This document shows positions 22,737 to 33,861 of a stretch of 55,663 nt of DNA, one piece after another. Both the position numbers and the translations under genes were made by a program. Position 1 is the stretch's first letter. Each line of letters begins with the position of its first letter. The notes below the pieces were generated by a model. It saw nothing but the letters and a program-made list of their open reading frames with translations. It made no database searches and was not told the DNA's origin. This DNA comes from Collybiopsis luxurians FD-317 M1 (Eukaryota > Basidiomycota > Agaricomycetes > Agaricales > Omphalotaceae). Location of the stretch: assembly GCA_000827265.1 (NCBI GenBank), contig KN834843.1, positions 154,453 through 210,115 of the forward strand, read 5' to 3'.

Positions 22737-24134
22737 GCTGGCCAACAGCTGCTACCACGTACTTAAACACAAGGGTAAATTGCAGTGATTTTTTTCTGTA
22801 TCAAAAACGATGTCCCTCCGTTGTAAGCGTTAGAAGGTAGATCATATTACCTCCTTGAACTGCTTTGAGATGACGTTTCTCTCTCGGTCGGTGCGAAGGT
22901 GTAATGGCTGGGAGAAGGAAGAAAAGTTCCTGAAACGATAAAACTCGGTGTTTCCAGAACCCCTTTCAAATCCGATCGCAGGCTCACTGCTCCTATATAT
23001 AATATAATTTAACCAGGACCAAGAGATTTGAACGTGTTTCAGTACTGTGTTTCCTGGTTGAAGCCGCGCTTGTGGCACGGTCCAAGGTCTGAACGCCGGA
23101 TTTCTGAGAAGTATCCCGATGCGGCACAACCATCATCGGTCATGGGCCATGGAACGCCCTTTCGAGTAGACGGTCCCGCAAAGCCCAGTTGCTGCTAACG
23201 GTCCAGAATTAATAAAGCCGAGTCGTGACCTTTTAGGTCTAACCCAACTTCATCTCTTTTGCAGCTCAAAAACGTTACCGCTGGATCCTGGTCTGACGCA
23301 GTCAAGCCATCTGTCATGCTTAACCCGCACGCCGTTGTTCGTTGGCGGAACTTTTTCACCCCGGCACGGGGGAGTGGGATATTTACTATCTCCTAGTCAG
23401 GAATATAAGTGCCTTGAGCTCAACGGACCGTATGTAAGTACGTTGCGTCTGGAATATTAGTCGATGACAAGTGGAGAGCAGCCTTGGAAGCAGTTATCGT
23501 TTTGATCGGGTCGTCTGGGTAGCGATAACGAATATTAGAGTACGTCGAATGAAAAACAACAGGCAGTCAGATATCAAGTAAGAGGCAAGAAATCATCTAT
23601 CTCTAAGCATAAGTTTCACGAGTAATACACGTTACAGTAATACACGTTACAAACAATATCCCTCTCGAGAGTGGTTGTGGTCATTGTTCAGGATAAAAGG
23701 TTCGTGCCATCGAGTATGGTATGGGAGTGTGTCAGGCTGCAGTAGGTACTTTTGAATATCGCTTTGTACAAGCTGATTGCGAGTGCATTGAATGTTCTTC
23801 CTGTAGATGAATAGCGAACAGAATCATTTTCCGTTAAAATGTCAAGTTTTCTCAAAATTCAGGTCAAAGACTGAGTGCTACCACTAAAAAGTTGAACCAG
23901 TAAAGGAGCCCGGGACGCTGTAAAGCTCTTCTGCCGAGTGCTGACCGATAGTAATACCTCTTTCTCCGTTTCCTTTTTTGAAATTACCTGTTTCAAGTTT
24001 TAGATTTCGAGATCAGGAATATAAAGGTCTACCCTATCCGCACTGCCATCTTCTCTCTGCCGATCAGAAAGAAAAAAAAAATTCTGCTTCGCTGCTGGTC
24101 GGTTTTGCTCGAGTGTATCTCTATTTTTCGCCGA
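22737..24134. other. SSP2-SSP3 spacer, block A
   Basis: Conserved in patches with 52730-54181. TACACGTTACAGTAA-like direct repeats lie at about 23624-23650. A TATAAAG at about 24021, aligned with one near 54074, is the probable SSP3 promoter. No gene seen. Confidence 0.5.
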
Positions 24135-25089
24135 ATACTTCCTTTCAAACACCAAGCGTTGCTTTACACTGTCGTTCTGTCCGCTCTGATATTTATTTTA
24201 GTCAGCGCTACTCCGCTCGCTGTCCGTGAAAACACAAGTGTCGGCTCTATATCTCCGTTCTTGGATATGCAATGATGCTGATATTTCGATGGTAGAACAA
24301 CTGGATTCTGAAAGCGTTCTACGAAGGTCCATTTTCGGCTGCTGAGGAGAAGGTTTTCGGTGAGTATTCTGCCACCGGAATATGCCCATAAGCTTTCTCT
24401 TCCTTCATTATCACTTTAGAGCCCATTCTTGCCAGTATCAAGCTTGGTAAGAAAATTAGTCTGCTTGGTGGGAACAACGGCGGCATTTTTTCCGTTTCCG
24501 AGGCATACAAAGGCCACGCCAGTAGAGATTTCTTAGTTAAAGTGATCCCCGACGTTTGGAAAGGAAGTTTCGGCGAGGTCAAAGCTCTTGGAATGAAGCA
24601 TCAGCTTGTAGCGTCCGGCATGTTGACGGACGTCCAATTGGGACCCAAACCGAAGCCGGTGATCGTTATGGTTAGACAGCCTGGAGAGCTTCTAAGGGAA
24701 ACCAAGAGTACAAGGTGGCGTCAAAGGCGGAACAGGAGGCGATAAAAAGGAGGCGAATAAGCTAGCGTGTCAAGAGGTAGCGGCGGAAGTCATCAATCTG
24801 CAAATGTTCCATAAGTAAGTCACTGATCTCCTCCAGACCGAGCACGATAATTGATTTAAAATAGCGACAACAATATGGATAATGTTTTGGTTACCGTCAA
24901 GAATCAACAAGTCGTTTCTGTTAAAATTGTGGACTACGGTGGAGAACGTCTCTTCCGTACAAAGCAAGGTGTTAGCAAAAGAGCTGTGGTATGTCCCAAT
25001 GCCGAGGGTGGACCTCTATCACCGAGGGCTGATGCGTTGACGCGTGACTGTAAATAGTGCATTGCGAGAAAGAGGATCTTCCATGGTGA
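24135..25089 (+). pseudogene. SSP3 (SSP2 paralogue), decayed copy A
   Basis: Aligns along its whole length with the open SSP3 at 54182-55143. Visible lesions, left to right: the start ATG is ATA at 24135; the first-intron donor, GCAAGT in copy B, is ACAAGT at 24234; a one-base deletion near 24700 shifts the frame inside the conserved QPGE-containing region; further base losses near 24743-24753 are followed by a stop; and the last-intron acceptor AG is AA at 25052-25053. Five independent hits make this a clear pseudogene. The longest leftover open frame (24542-24745) covers only the core. Confidence 0.88.
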
Positions 25090-25400
25090 AATTAAGGTGA
25101 CTCGACGGGCTTCAGAGATACGGGAAGTACCCGTTGTTCGCTCTTTTGTAAGCACAGTCAGACCGATCTTTCTCTAGGTAGTATTCTGGGTCATTTCCGG
25201 CAATGAAATTCTCTCGTTCTTCGCGTATTTGAGGAAGGCATTCGCCGGAGCTGAGCAAGTACTTTTATTGGTTCGACTTGACGGTAATAGATGAAGTGAA
25301 AAGGTGCGACGTATTCAAGATGTCTTGTTCGAATTTAAAATAAAAGAAGTTTAGTTTCTGTCGACGGGACTACGTACGTACATGGCTTGGACAGAAAGAG

Positions 25401-28400
25401 AGGAGAAATGCTACTAACCGTGTTCCGGGCCGAGCCGGGGCCGTTGGGCTTTGATCATGATGTAATCGCGGGGCATTTTACGCGATTCGTGTCAGACTCT
25501 CTTTCGACCCTGTCAACAGTGCGATTCGCTTCCCCCCCCAAAACTTTAAGCAGTAATAATGCACCCCTCTGAACCTCCCGCTCAGGCTTGACTCCGGCTT
25601 CATCAAAGCTTGTTACTTACTGCAACCCAACACGTCGATCCCCCTACCTGCCTCTCTTCCTCCCACCTGGTCTCTGGTCTCGAAGCCATTGGAAACTATA
25701 GAGACGCTGTACGACATGCAGCAACGTTCACAGAACGAGGAAGACGTTCGGTTTCTCTATTGGGGCATTACAATCTCGAATCGCGCGCGCCGGCGAACAC
25801 GCACAAAGATGCATTGAATCCCAGCTTTTGTAACTGTCTACTATGACAAGCAGTGTGTACACTTTCAGCTCCCTACGGGCGTTGCATTCACCCTCTATAA
25901 CCTCGTCGCGTCCATAGCTATGTACACCTTCCTATGCCATCACCCTCCCGATTCGATACGTACCTTTTTTTCCTCCCCCTCGCAAACGTCCTCGAATTCA
26001 TTGTCTAGTTCAGCTACGCTGCATGATTGCATAAGGTCCTTGCAAATCCGCATATGGTAAAGGCTGTTATTTACGTCGGGGAGTCAAGAACGGAATTGTT
26101 GGATAGGATTGAAGGCAAGGTCAAAATACTTTTGATTTCACCCAGACAATTGGGGATCGGTGATGTCAAGAGTGGAAGGTCAATGGGATGTTGGGCCTGG
26201 TTAATCGGTGAGTTTTCTTTTTCCTGAAAATTGCAAACTGTTCTTCGTTTGATTTTTTGGGCATTGGTGTAAGGGAGCAAACAAGGCCAGGAATTCTTTC
26301 GTTTCTGAACCGGGAATGGGCAGAGCCCCGTACAGGATCGGTCGAGATGTGGAAGGTGTCGTGTGTGGCTGGGATCGTGGGATTGCCCTCGTGGTATGCT
26401 CATGTTGGGGGCTTGTCAGCGCGGCAACTTCTTTGTTACCTCTTTCTCGTTATTTTTACTTCAAACTTACTTCGAAATCGGCGAGGTTGAGAGACGTGCG
26501 GATGATGTGGTTTTCTCTTTCTCGCCCTTTTCTTTTCCATTCCATTTCTTTTTAATTCCTGTTCTCCGCCTGTGATGAAAATATTTAAGTAAGGAATCTC
26601 TAGTAACTTAGAATATATCAATTCTTCGACTCGGAGCAAATCTCCGCTCTCCAAAAATATCTTCTCACATTCAGTCATTGAGTCTCTAATGTTAACTTTC
26701 CATACATCGATAAGCGCGATATTCGCTTTCGACCGATAGCTTGAGGGGGTGCCGATGAAGCATCCGACAAGAGATCCGGAAACAGCTGACAGCGTATTAG
26801 GATTACGAACACTCTTGCTGGGTAATTTTTTTTTTGGCTCTCGGAAAATCACTGAAGGTAGAGATTATCGAATGATTGTTATATATATATATATATATTC
26901 TATCATCTGGCACAAGAAGTGGCATTTTCTCCCTAGCGAAATTGCGTCAACTATGCCACTGCGTCGACCATGCCTTGATCTGACCGCCGTAATGGAGACT
27001 CTAACCAAAGTCGGAAATATTTAAACATTAATTGATTCCAATGTCTACGGAATATCCAGACTAATGATATGACAGTAATGAAAGCGAGACGTATGGCTTT
27101 GCACTTTGCGGCCCTTTTTTTGGATCCCGCTGTGGCCTGAGACACAAGACGTTGGGAATTATTGCCTTTATGCTCGAAATGAATCAGTTAAGCAGCTGAT
27201 TCTAGGGAAAATGCGTTTGCCTGCTGCCTCTTGATTAATCTCATCTGACGTACAAGCACAGATATTTCTGGAAACTCAGATTCTAAGTCTCAAGCGACAG
27301 CAGCGGCATTTGGGAAATTTCGATCATTACATATCAATGACTTAGTACCTATTAAGGACCACTGCGTTGGTCAGCAGCACCTTGCTTGATAAGATAGTGA
27401 TTTTGAGTGGATTGGCCGAAAGGCAAGCCGGAAGAGTCGGCATGTTATTTGTATCGGCATTGTGTAATGTACAAATTTAGATCGGTCAATTAGCAGCGAA
27501 GATGTAGATCGTTTTCAGATTGCTTAGTTGAGAGAGAGGATATTTACAGAGTTGTATCAGCATAGTAGGTAGCAGTGAATAGTAGGTAGTAGTGCTAAGA
27601 ATTAGAATGCAAATGTTGTTTGGTTATATAATCAGCTTTTGTCTCACCGCGTTGTATATAAATACTCATCGTACATATTCCATGTAAAATGTTCGATATC
27701 ATGCAACACAAATAATGAAAATGGCATTGGCTAGTTATCATTAGTAATCAATACATATCCCATCAATCCAAAGTTATGTTTCCAGGTTGAAAGACCTTGC
27801 AAGCAAGGTGAAACAAACTTGCTACACCGCTCCAGCTCATTTCGGCGGCATGACGAGAACTTATTGTTCAGGTGGGCAAGAAGTTATTGAGAAAAGTAGA
27901 GAGGAACAAGGGTTGACTACTCATTATGGAAGGAAAGATGTCAAAATACGTCAGGGCACACACTCGGAGCATTTTTCGCTTCCGTTCAGAAAATCATTAA
28001 TATCTCGTAAGACCTCAATCGGATATTGGACAGGGTGGGACTTTGGCTCAAGGGGTATTCCGGTAGAACAGCAACCTTGCACCCCCCAACGCAATGTGAA
28101 CAAAAATGTGAGTTGTCTGTGTGATTCAGTTTTGGAAGTCTCGTTCATTAAATCAGGAGAATACTACGGAAATTAAAGAAAGAAAATGAGTTATGCTTAA
28201 ACAGGTGTATATGTCATCTCTCCATATAATGCAGTATGAGGCGAAATCTGCGCAGCAGAGAAGTCCTCACTGCACTTATTACATAAGCTAATGACATTAA
28301 GAAACGATGTTCATCCTTGCCATTTCGATGCCTTTCGTAAGATGCCCTGCGGACACAGGACATATGAATTGCGTAGAACGGTACAGTAGTGGATCGATCT

Positions 28401-29271
28401 GAATGTGTAAATCCAAATACACTAGAGAACGAGCCCCAAAAGGGCATCTCTGGGCTACTGACACGGCAATACTAAAGCGGCAAAACAACCACTTACAATT
28501 ACTTCTTTAAGGTCCCCGATCTTATGACATTTCAATGTTCATCAACTTGTTCCATAGAAAACACTTCAGTCAGAACTTAGAAAGCAGGAATAAGCGGTTC
28601 AATCGCATAATAGCTTGGGGCATTCCAATTTTCGGGAGCCGACTTCCTGTCCAACCTGTTGACTGGGGACCGATTGCATCGGATGCTTTTATGTGCTTCT
28701 GCAAGTTGCAGTTGGATATTACCAGCAGATCTTCGGTAGCAGATTTACTCAACCTGCCATGGTCATTGATGAATGAGTTGCACTCATAATTGTCCGGCAA
28801 CTCTCAATCAGGGAGGCTGAAGCTAATTCTAAAGATTCTATCCAAGCTACTCAGGCTAGGGTTGGAGCATGAGTTTGACAAATTCAATATTGCGTCGCTC
28901 TTTGTTCGGAACTTAATATAATCCCCCCAGCTCGGAGCTCACTGAACATCTTCATAATTGTCATTAATAAGTATCACACTCAGGTGCAGGCAAAGCGGAG
29001 TCAATTGAACTTACAATATAAAGTTTACGCGGAGCGCTGTGTTACGTGGCCAGTAGGGATCCAGGTTACTGACATAGTTAAAGGGTTTGATTTTGTAAAC
29101 TCACTAGCCGCTACCGCTTAATACTAGACGAACTCCTTAGAAGTCCCAAATGCAGTCATTATGTTGATGTCCCTGAAACATGCAATGTTCGAATCCACTA
29201 TTCCGTTCCAGGCGGTGAACAACCGAGAGCCAAAACCTCGGATTATGACATGAACCTGTCAGAAACCACCA
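25401..29271. other. Long gene-poor stretch between the blocks
   Basis: No gene recognised. It contains an (AT)9 microsatellite at 26881-26898, short imperfect direct repeats of ATAGTAGGTAG at about 27562-27590, and a plus-strand open frame of 129 codons at 27787-28176 with no family features. An open frame at 26027-26227 likewise has no recognised content. Low gene content here contrasts with the flanking blocks. Confidence 0.45.
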
Positions 29272-29278
29272 TATAAAG
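29272..29278 (+). promoter_or_regulatory. TATA box of the protease-inhibitor-like gene
   Basis: TATAAAG, about 77 bases before the ATG at 29349, with no intervening ATG in frame except a short out-of-frame one. Confidence 0.6.
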
Positions 29279-29348
29279 ACCCATGATGGCTAAACCCTCC
29301 TCAAGCTCACCAAGAGTTTTACTCTCTCAGTAACAAAGCAACAGCAGC

Positions 29349-29953
29349 ATGGTCTGGCACATTCTTAACAACGGCAACTATGTTGGTTGTGTTTTCGGTC
29401 CACCGAGCGATGATCCAAAGCCCATCATAATGGTCCCTGGGGGTCCTAGACCAGGGGTGGAGGTTAGGGTCAGTCGTCCTTCAGCTCAGTGTCAACTTTG
29501 CAACTTACCTGTCCATTTTTAGTGGAATATTGAAGGTGATCCAATCATCGGCTACTTTGCCAGGATTCTAGGTGCCCCAACCGCCCCCGGCTTCCCCCCT
29601 TATCCGGTGAACCGAGTCTTTGCTCTCTTTAAGGACCAACAGAAAGCAGAGAGATGGCATTTCAAGCCCTATGAGTATTACGGGTTAAACCAATATGTGT
29701 AAAGTATCAGCCATTATTTACTATGTAGTGAGGTCTGACAGTAGCATCCATCTCAGTATATTGGGTCATGACGAAGGGTTCTGGGTTGCTCCGGAAGAAG
29801 GCGGAGAGGTAAACATGTTCCTTACTTGAATTTTGAGATGACATTTACCCTGCTTTGTAGCTCATCTACCAGCAGTTAGTCCTTCAAGGTGACATTGAAC
29901 CTCGGTATCCACCCAGGGCAGTTTTTGAGCTCAGGTGGGTAGAATCTGATTAA
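29349..29953 (+). CDS. Beta-trefoil serine-protease-inhibitor-like protein
   Basis: Four short exons, 29349-29462, 29523-29698, 29757-29808 and 29861-29953, splice in phase to 144 residues. No exon is longer than 180 bases. The layout resembles the small cytosolic beta-trefoil protease inhibitors of mushrooms (cospin-like, family I66). It opens with a strand plus a GNYVG turn, has a central GAPTAPG loop, then VNRVFALFKDQQKAERW, an EGFWVAPEE strand and a C-terminal EPRYPPRAVFEL. In these proteins the loop residues set protease specificity; the fold is Gly/Pro-rich and lacks a signal peptide, as here. The match is by recalled pattern, not alignment, so the family call is moderate. Such proteins act in defence against predators or in control of endogenous proteases. 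Confidence 0.7.
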
Positions 29954-31200
29954 CGCAATTGCTCTTGCAGGTGGGTTTTCACTCTTCATGACATACCGAT
30001 CCAGTTATGTGATGAGAATTCCCCAGCCAGGGACCTGTCTCATGATGTCAATTTCACAAATCTATCATGAATACATTCTCTTGGGTTTTTACATAGTCTT
30101 CTGTGTACGTATGCATACATATCTGCGACTCAAAGTCATTGTTGTACATTTTGCAAGATCCCTCATTTCATTTGTCTAAGTATCAAGGTGTTAATCAGGT
30201 TCCGCCAAAGAAGGCAGTAAACTAGTAGAAGACAGCTGCGACATTGAACGACCAACTTGTGACCGCGGGCTTATATATCCCGATTCCCACCTACAAATGT
30301 TATACAAGATTCCATATTATGACACATTCCTGGTCCAAGGGGAAAAAAGGTAGGTACGCAAGCTAGAACTGTTAGGTGGATTTACAGTATGAAATGGCGC
30401 TACTTACCTATTCATTTAAAACTTGCTTGACCTGGTTCCTTGGTCTTTAATCTGTTCTAGAGAATGAGCATTGAGGCCCTATTAGATTGTTAGTAGCTGT
30501 TAGAATAGTAATGCTGCCGCATGTAGAGTGTTGTTCAGCACAACCTGCACATGAGAGTTTTTATTCAGCATTGATATGACTTGAAACTGACAGTGTCAAG
30601 TTGAGTGTGCGCAAAGTAACTTTTTTTTCCCACGCTTGACAGCTTAACTTGCCGTGTCTCGGCAAAATGTATCTCTCATTAAAACTTATTTTCGACATAT
30701 TTAACATGTTTTTCATCTTTATTACAGCATCTGATTGCAGAATACTCTGAATATTAATGCTTCCTGGGTGAACCAAGTGAATTGTATGCCTAATATTGCT
30801 GAGACCTGAGACTGCTGTTTACTTTAGCTGTAGCTATCAATCTGACCAAATATACCTTTGTATAGCAAGGGATATATGTTGGGTCACTAGCAGAAAGGTG
30901 CTTAACTGTCTTTGTTGCAAATACCAGCATGGGGACACTGGAAGATATGGAAAATAAATAAGCAGCTCAAAATAATAGGTTAACTAGCAATCCAGCTGGG
31001 TTGACTTGACTCTGAATTCTAATCTCCCTTACAAAAAATAAATTTCGTATGATTTGTCCCACTGTCTGGCTGACAAATGCTTTCACATGAATTCCATCTC
31101 ATACAGGAGAAATATATTATATGGCAACTCTTCAATGAAGCAAGATAAAACTAACTCTGTTTAATAATGGCACTCCAAAAGGCATTACTTCACATTTATA
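29954..31200. other. Intergenic with one dispersed repeat
   Basis: No gene recognised. A copy of the dispersed AAGTAACTT repeat lies at about 30598-30690 and is listed separately. The remainder is AT-rich. Confidence 0.5.
30598..30690 (+). repeat. Dispersed AAGTAACTT repeat, copy 1
   Basis: Shares GTGTGCGCAAAGTAACTT and a second half with CCACGCTTGACAGC.TAACTTGCCG...GCAAAATGT with the copy at 55533-55663, and both parts in reverse orientation with 32330-32490. The middle part present in the other copies is missing here. Confidence 0.75.
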
Positions 31201-31212
31201 TATTAGTATTCT

Positions 31213-32270
31213 GCCATTTTGGGACAATCACTTCATAAGCCTCACATTGCAGAGGGAGTTATAGTAAAGCAGAGATGTACTTGTGCTCAAAGTGGGCCTA
31301 TAGCTGTCTTCAAAGTACTTTCCCCCAATCAGTTGTCTCACATTGTCTCTGGATGGTGCTCGAATAGTCCTTGGAATAGTTGTCCGATGCCACTACAGGG
31401 GAATCTTTACTGGAATCACACTCTGACATGGTACTTTTAGTAGCATTCTCTCCCAATGGCAGCAAGATTGTGTCATTTGCTAATGATGGAATGATAAAAT
31501 TATGGGAGTCAACAACTAGAGCCCAGATATTTTCATTTTTTCCTCATACCTGTTGTGAAGTTAATCATGTGACAATGTTGGTAGATAGAACACAAGTGAT
31601 ATCAGTTTCCAAGAATGAACTCTAAGAATCTGGGATGCTGTGACCGGTATAAAGCTATGCCAGCTTCAGTTAGGGGATGAGGATGAAATTTTCTCAGCGG
31701 CACTTTCTCCTGATTGTACCAAAATTGCTCTATTTTTCCTTAACAGGCCTGTGAGTATCTGGCTTACTATTACAGGTGAACAAGTGGCTGGCTTTCAGAG
31801 AAAGTGATCACATAGAGGGAACAATAGTGGTATTTTCTTCTGATGGAGCCAAATATGTAGCTAGTTCTTGTGATGATCAGAAAATCTCTCTGAGCATTTG
31901 AAAGGTTAGCACAGGTGCCCAGCTGGGGGGTTGTATTTGGGATGACAATTAGGAGTATAGAAATAAAATATCCTTGGCTTCTTCTCCCAATGGATTGCAA
32001 ATTGTGCTCAGCTTGGTGGATGGATCAGGGTAAGTCTTTGATATCCCTTCATGTAGACATTCGGGCAATTCTCTAAGGAAGCACAACAGGCAAGAAATAG
32101 TACTTTGTCCTGATGGGAGATTATATTGGGCTATGATGATAAAGAAATAAAGATCTGGGATGTGACTCAGGTGGTTGCTCAATTTACTTCAGTCAAGTCA
32201 TATGCGCTTTATATTCCGTGGTTTTTAATCTAGATGAAACAAAAGTTTTGTAACCGGTGCTTGCGGCATT
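31213..32270 (+). pseudogene. WD40-repeat protein relic
   Basis: Successive WD40 blades can be read in changing frames: an IVSG...DATTGESLLESH blade (31340-31425), then VAFSPNGSKIVSFANDGMIKLWES (31440-31520), then ISVSKNELIRIWDAVTG (31605-31650), SAALSPDCTKIALF (31697-31740), VFSSDGAKYVASSCDDQKI (31830-31890), SLASSPNGLQIV (31975-32010) and an LSPDG blade near 32103. The AFSPNG..IVS..D..I.LW pattern is that of the highly repeated WD40 tails of fungal NACHT/STAND proteins. Stops and frame changes lie between nearly all blades, and no nucleotide-binding domain is present in the window, so this is a truncated dead copy. Confidence 0.8.
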
Positions 32271-32305
32271 TAACTCACTCAATTGACTCATATACTTTCA
32301 TAGCT

Positions 32306-32635
32306 CTTATTTACCAGTGGCGGAAAACACATTAAATACATTGAAAATAAGTCTCAATGAGAGTAACATTATGCTGTGACTTGGCAAATTAGCTGTCAAG
32401 TGCAGGAAAAAAAGTAAATTTCAAGTAACTTTCAAGTAGTTTGATTAAATTCAAAAAGTTGCTTGAAAAGTTACTTTTCGCACACTCCTTGCTGAAGACT
32501 TGACCCAGCTCAACTCAGTTCAAACTCGTAACACTGTTTATTCTGCCGCTCAGGTTAGTTAAGCGTAAAAGCGAAACAGCCTAATTGATCAGATTATTCC
32601 AGCAGAAAATGTGATTCACTTGAACTAATTGGAAC
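32306..32635 (+). repeat. Left copy of the gap-flanking duplicate
   Basis: Almost base-for-base the same as 32788-33117, on the other side of the N run. Differences seen are one extra A in the right copy (AGACTTGACCC against AGACTTGAACCC) and AACTAATTGG against AACAATTGG near the gap. Probably a single locus represented twice at a scaffold join. Confidence 0.85.
32330..32490 (-). repeat. Dispersed AAGTAACTT repeat, copy 2
   Basis: Read on the minus strand it follows the same order as 55533-55663: a GCGAAAAGTAACTTTTCAAG segment, a region of AAGTTACTT-like units, a CTTGACAGC segment and a terminal GCATAATGT-like segment. It is repeated across the assembly gap at about 32812-32972. Confidence 0.78.
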
Positions 32636-32787
32636 NNNNNNNNNNNNNNNNNNNNNNNNNNNNNNNNNNNNNNNNNNNNNNNNNNNNNNNNNNNNNNNNN
32701 NNNNNNNNNNNNNNNNNNNNNNNNNNNNNNNNNNNNNNNNNNNNNNNNNNNNNNNNNNNNNNNNNNNNNNNNNNNNNNNNNNNNNNN
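32636..32787. other. Assembly gap
   Basis: A run of 152 undetermined bases. The duplicated flanks suggest that the two contig ends overlap and that the true distance may be zero or negative. Confidence 0.97.
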
Positions 32788-33117
32788 CTTATTTACCAGT
32801 GGCGGAAAACACATTAAATACATTGAAAATAAGTCTCAATGAGAGTAACATTATGCTGTGACTTGGCAAATTAGCTGTCAAGTGCAGGAAAAAAAGTAAA
32901 TTTCAAGTAACTTTCAAGTAGTTTGATTAAATTCAAAAAGTTGCTTGAAAAGTTACTTTTCGCACACTCCTTGCTGAAGACTTGAACCCAGCTCAACTCA
33001 GTTCAAACTCGTAACACTGTTTATTCTGCCGCTCAGGTTAGTTAAGCGTAAAAGCGAAACAGCCTAATTGATCAGATTATTCCAGCAGAAAATGTGATTC
33101 ACTTGAACAATTGGAAC
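32788..33117 (+). repeat. Right copy of the gap-flanking duplicate
   Basis: Partner of 32306-32635, described there. Sequence to the right of this copy (from 33118) is unique within the window. Confidence 0.85.
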
Positions 33118-33860
33118 AGTTGGTTTCTGCAACTGCAGTTTATTCTTTCTGAGATGAGGGAACATGTAGATTCGAAACTCGAGGAAAAAGCTGGAGGATG
33201 CAGTTGCTGATTACAGCACTGATTTGAAGAAAAGATGATCAGTGATAATCAGGAACACGGTGCAAATTTTTAACTCAAATCTTCACGTTGGATTTCCTGC
33301 CCCATACCAGTTGTTTCAAATTGGATCATGCCTCCTGGAATTTTATGTACTACCCTGAATGAAAATTTGGAGTCAAATGTGCACTAGGAAGACAAAGGCC
33401 AATGAATATTTTAAATGCTGTACGACATATCAAAGTAGTTGCAATATCATCAATTAGTGATGATGCGTATCTGGACTTGAGATGAGATAGACAAGAATGG
33501 TCGATAACGGTCATAATCAATTGCTGCGCCATGATCATCAGTTGCATAATGATGAACAACTGTCTCAGCTCATGGGACAGGCCTGGGCATGGATCTAGAG
33601 TCGTCCTTCAAGGTCTGTATTTAAGCCCTAAAGCATTTGGATTCTGCATACACTCCAGCCATAGACGCTCAGCAGCAATGCATACTCCAGCTCTGCAAGT
33701 GATTGAGGTATGGTCATGGTATGTTTAATTTTTACTGCGAGATCACTCCGGTTTATTTTCTGCAACCCACTAAATTGTGTTTCAAGGCTAGCCAGCAGTT
33801 ACGCAACTACTGCAGCAGCAGGTGCGAATTAGGTGACAGCCCACCATCCAAACGCTCATA
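33118..33860. other. Intergenic, no gene recognised
   Basis: No supported feature. The first exon of the DUF6533-type gene could begin within the last 200 bases, but I cannot place its start. Confidence 0.4.
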
Positions 33861-33861
33861 T

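Larger units (their letters stand above)
9220..25400 (+). repeat. Block A of the segmental duplication
   Basis: Direct-repeat partner of 36465-55440. Homology begins in the 3' flank of DyP (the CCACGGTGGTG stretch near 9240, matching about 36483) and ends after SSP3 (the TTTCTGTCGACG stretch near 25355, matching about 55392). Genes, introns and most spacers correspond in order: DyP (-), DyP N-terminal relic (-), LAAO (+), SSP1 (+), SSP2 (+), SSP3 (+). Block A also holds an SSP1 5' relic that I did not find at the matching place in B, and lacks the transposon-filled expansion that B has between LAAO and SSP1. Confidence 0.92.

Noticed and set aside
27787..28176. Plus-strand open frame of 129 codons
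   Set aside because: Starts with a TTG in the reported frame, with no recognised domain, intron signals or second copy to support it.
32581..32823. Open frames across the N run
   Set aside because: Artefact of translating undetermined bases.
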